14,778 bases of DNA from an uncultured Eubacteriales bacterium (GTDB lineage: Bacteria; Bacillota; Clostridia; Oscillospirales; Acutalibacteraceae), in assembly GCA_900322105.1 (NCBI GenBank), contig ONYV01000050.1:2032-16809 (forward strand). The letters run 5' to 3'. Shown piece after piece: positions 12,944-14,778 of this stretch. The notes under the pieces were generated by a model. It had not been told where the DNA came from. It did no database searches and saw nothing but the letters and a program-made list of their open reading frames with translations. Each line of letters opens with the position of its first letter. The stretch's first letter is position 1. The position numbers were made by a program, and so were the translations under genes.

Positions 12944-14083
12944 ATGTCACAAATATACTATGAGTTTGAAAAACTTTACCACCTGCCGCCCGATGCCGTC
13001 TGTTTTGCGCCAGGAAGAGTGAATCTGATCGGAGAACACACGGACTATAACGGAGGAAATGTTCTGCCGATCGCCATACATCTTGGCATACGCTGCGCTG
13101 CTGCCGTGCGTCATGACAGAAAGCTGCGTTTTTTTTCACAGAGCTTTCCCGATTGCGGCATGATCGAATGTCATCTTGACGAACTTGAAAAGAAGGGCTG
13201 CTGGGCGGATTATCCGATCAGTGTGATCAAAACATTTTCGGCGTTTGGCTATCCGATCGAAAACGGTGCTGATTTCTATTTCAGCAGCGATTTGCCTGAC
13301 GGCGCAGGAATGTCTTCTTCCGCTGCACTTGAGGTAGCTGTCGGGATGATGCTTAGCAAACTCTATTCACTTCCGCTGACAAAGCAGGAGCTTGCGCTGA
13401 TCGGACAGTTTGCCGAAAACCGATTCATCGGCGTGAACTGCGGCATTATGGATCAATTTGCCAGCGCAATGGGAAAAAAAGACCATGCCATTTTGCTGAA
13501 TGCTCATACGCTGTCTTATCAATATGTTCCTTTGGAAAACGCTTGTCTGGTGATCGTCAACAGCGGCGTGAAGCATTCGCTTGCGTCGTCTGCGTATAAT
13601 GATCGTCAGCGTGAGTGTGAAACGGCACGAAAACTGCTGAAAGTGCCGACGCTTTGTTCTTTGAGCAGAGAAGAGTTTGACAAGCGTTCCGATTCGCTTA
13701 CAGACGATATCTGCCACCGCCGCGCCCGTCATGTTGTTTATGAAAACATGAGAACCATTGATGCCGCCAATGCGCTGAAAAGCGGCGATCTTCGTACATT
13801 CGGAAAGCTGATGAATGATTCCCATCGTTCTCTGCGTGACGATTATGAAGTATCGTGCGAAGAACTTGATTTTCTTGTTCATACAGCGCAGAATATTCAC
13901 GGTGTATATGGATCACGAATGACAGGCGGAGGGTTTGGCGGCTGTACGGTAAATCTGATCGAGAAAAGTGCTGAGGATGATTTTATCCGCCTGATAAAGC
14001 AAGAGTACCGCAAGCATTTTCACATTACGCCCGATGTCTATTCCGTCACCGTCAGTGACGGCGCAGGATTTTTGGGAACATAG
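12944..14083 (+). CDS. galK: Galactokinase
   Basis: A 379-residue cytosolic GHMP kinase that phosphorylates galactose to galactose-1-phosphate, the first committed Leloir step after galactose is freed by the neighbouring alpha-galactosidase. The family signature GRVNLIGEHTDYNGG is at 24-38 and the phosphate-binding loop GAGMSSSAA at 120-128. NCGIMDQFAS carries the catalytic Asp170, and the third GHMP motif MTGGGFGG is at 326-333. The start has a full AGGAGG upstream, overlapping the end of the GH36 gene. It is the last gene of the operon: a 19-bp-stem hairpin begins 8 bp after its stop. galT and galE do not follow and must lie elsewhere if the pathway is complete. Confidence 0.97.
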   Translation: MSQIYYEFEKLYHLPPDAVCFAPGRVNLIGEHTDYNGGNVLPIAIHLGIRCAAAVRHDRKLRFFSQSFPDCGMIECHLDELEKKGCWADYPISVIKTFSAFGYPIENGADFYFSSDLPDGAGMSSSAALEVAVGMMLSKLYSLPLTKQELALIGQFAENRFIGVNCGIMDQFASAMGKKDHAILLNAHTLSYQYVPLENACLVIVNSGVKHSLASSAYNDRQRECETARKLLKVPTLCSLSREEFDKRSDSLTDDICHRRARHVVYENMRTIDAANALKSGDLRTFGKLMNDSHRSLRDDYEVSCEELDFLVHTAQNIHGVYGSRMTGGGFGGCTVNLIEKSAEDDFIRLIKQEYRKHFHITPDVYSVTVSDGAGFLGT

Positions 14084-14090
14084 GCTGTCA

Positions 14091-14144
14091 AGGCAATACC
14101 GCGCAAAGATAGTGCCGCAAGGCGGTCTTTGTGCGGTATTGCCT
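14091..14144 (+). terminator. Long hairpin immediately after galK
   Basis: Arms 14091-14109 (starting AGGCAATACCGC) and 14126-14144 (ending GCGGTATTGCCT) pair over 19 bp with a single G-T. A small asymmetric internal loop leads to an inner stem, TGCC/GGCG, capped by GCAA (a GNRA-type tetraloop, 14117-14120). No T-run follows, so by itself it is not a textbook intrinsic terminator. It may protect the 3' end, pause polymerase or work with the terminator 40 bp downstream. Confidence 0.65.
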
Positions 14145-14183
14145 CAATTGCAGCATCCTGCAAAGCTCTTCTTACAGGGAAAA

Positions 14184-14237
14184 AAACAGTGTGCAAGTTC
14201 GATCCGATGATCTGAGCTTACACACTGTTTATTTTTT
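14184..14237. terminator. Bidirectional terminator between galK and the acetolactate decarboxylase gene
   Basis: AAACAGTGTGCAAGTTC (14184-14200) pairs with GAGCTTACACACTGTTT (14214-14230), with one C/A mismatch and one G-T. On the plus strand it is followed by ATTTTTT (14231-14237). On the minus strand the A-run at 14181-14186 becomes a T-run. It lies about 100 bp after galK and 18 bp after the stop of the convergent gene, so it serves both. Confidence 0.88.
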
Positions 14238-14254
14238 GTCGGGGTGCAGGAAGA

Positions 14255-14778
14255 TCAGCCCTTGCCTTGCTCTACTTGCGCGATCTCATCTTTGGATGCC
14301 TCTTTCAGAGAGTATGTGTCAAAGGCAGGTTCTTTTGGAAGCTGTATTTCGATTCTGTCCATTTTCTGAACCTGACATTCTCCTGAGCGCATAGACACTT
14401 CAAACACATGACCGCCAAGACTTCTGTCCTGTGATACAAAGTGCATATGCCAGCCCGAAGCGTTGATACCGTCCATATAGTCGGGATAATATACGCATAC
14501 CAGCGTTCCGTAAAGCCCCTCGAAAGAAAAGTCCTTCTGCGTTTTTGAAAGGATATTCTTCAAAGTAACATGCTGTGAGCGATACGGAGCTCCGGCGCGT
14601 GCATGGATCGACTCAAACCATCCGTCTATCCGCGCGATGTGGATGCTGTTAAGGCCGAAATTCTCTTCTATTCTCAGGGTCAGCTCTTGTTTTATGGTTT
14701 CGAGATCCGGCATTTCATCTATTTCAAAGCTTCTTCCGTCCTTCACGAAGCCCGCAACCGCAAAAGGCACGCCTGCCG
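14255..14778 (-). CDS. budA: Acetolactate decarboxylase (5' end beyond the window)
   Basis: Converts (S)-2-acetolactate to (R)-acetoin and CO2, the overflow route from pyruvate toward acetoin/2,3-butanediol. About 173 C-terminal residues are visible out of the usual 235-260. The visible part begins within the family's VPFAVAGF strand; the frame stays open to the window edge, so the GTG at 14770 is an internal Val, not a start. Family segments seen are HARAGAPYRSQ (active-site Arg region), LYGTLVCVYYPDYMDGINASG, and the metal site GWHMHFVSQDRSLGGHVFEV, in which the two His of HMH and the His of GGH are the zinc ligands. It is convergent with galK, sharing the bidirectional terminator, and is not part of that operon. 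Confidence 0.93.
   Translation of the reverse strand, partial: AGVPFAVAGFVKDGRSFEIDEMPDLETIKQELTLRIEENFGLNSIHIARIDGWFESIHARAGAPYRSQHVTLKNILSKTQKDFSFEGLYGTLVCVYYPDYMDGINASGWHMHFVSQDRSLGGHVFEVSMRSGECQVQKMDRIEIQLPKEPAFDTYSLKEASKDEIAQVEQGKG

Noticed and set aside
1..14778. CRISPR array, insertion sequence, phage or tRNA/rRNA genes
   Set aside because: Both strands were read for regularly spaced repeats, transposase motifs, terminal inverted repeats and cloverleaf signatures; none was found.

Overview
The window looks like a chromosomal segment from a mid-GC Bacillota, most likely a gut-type Clostridia (Oscillospiraceae/Ruminococcus-like). The reasons are strong AAGGAGG-type ribosome sites, consensus sigma-A-type promoters, simple hairpin-plus-T terminators and a saccharolytic gene set. 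The taxonomic call is inference; no rRNA or tRNA gene is visible.

Left part (1-3334). Three minus-strand genes encode a small DUF1294 membrane protein, a LUD-domain protein and a DeoD-type purine nucleoside phosphorylase. The last two are 19 bp apart and end at a rho-independent terminator, so they are probably one transcript. Divergent from DUF1294 is a membrane-anchored GHL10 (DUF187) glycoside-hydrolase-like protein. The 48-bp divergent spacer carries a good minus-strand promoter, and that promoter also argues for a shorter DUF1294 protein than the longest frame.

Middle part (3335-7642). This is the least ordinary region. A 255-residue protein with an acidic linker and a YbjN-like C-terminal domain is preceded by an extended -10 promoter and followed, about 250 bp on, by a strong terminator. 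Next, behind a perfect TTGACA-N17-TATAAT promoter and a dyad-rich leader of about 155 nt, comes an 844-residue membrane protein. It combines N-terminal transmembrane helices, two Rossmann-like (RCK/TrkA-N-like) segments and a C-terminal RyR (ryanodine-receptor repeat) domain. This is the best candidate here for a poorly described signalling or ion-channel system.

Right part (7643-14083). A tight four-gene plus-strand operon handles alpha-galactosides: a GT-B-fold MurG/MGDG-synthase-like protein of unknown function, a GPH-family cation symporter, an intracellular GH36 alpha-galactosidase and galactokinase. The inferred flow is uptake of melibiose/raffinose-type sugars, intracellular hydrolysis to galactose, then phosphorylation to galactose-1-phosphate. 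galT, galE and a regulator are not in the window. The operon is preceded by two operator-like perfect dyads flanking a -10-like TACAAT, and followed by a 19-bp-stem hairpin and a bidirectional terminator.

Far right (14255-14778). A convergent acetolactate decarboxylase gene, cut by the window edge, shares that bidirectional terminator.
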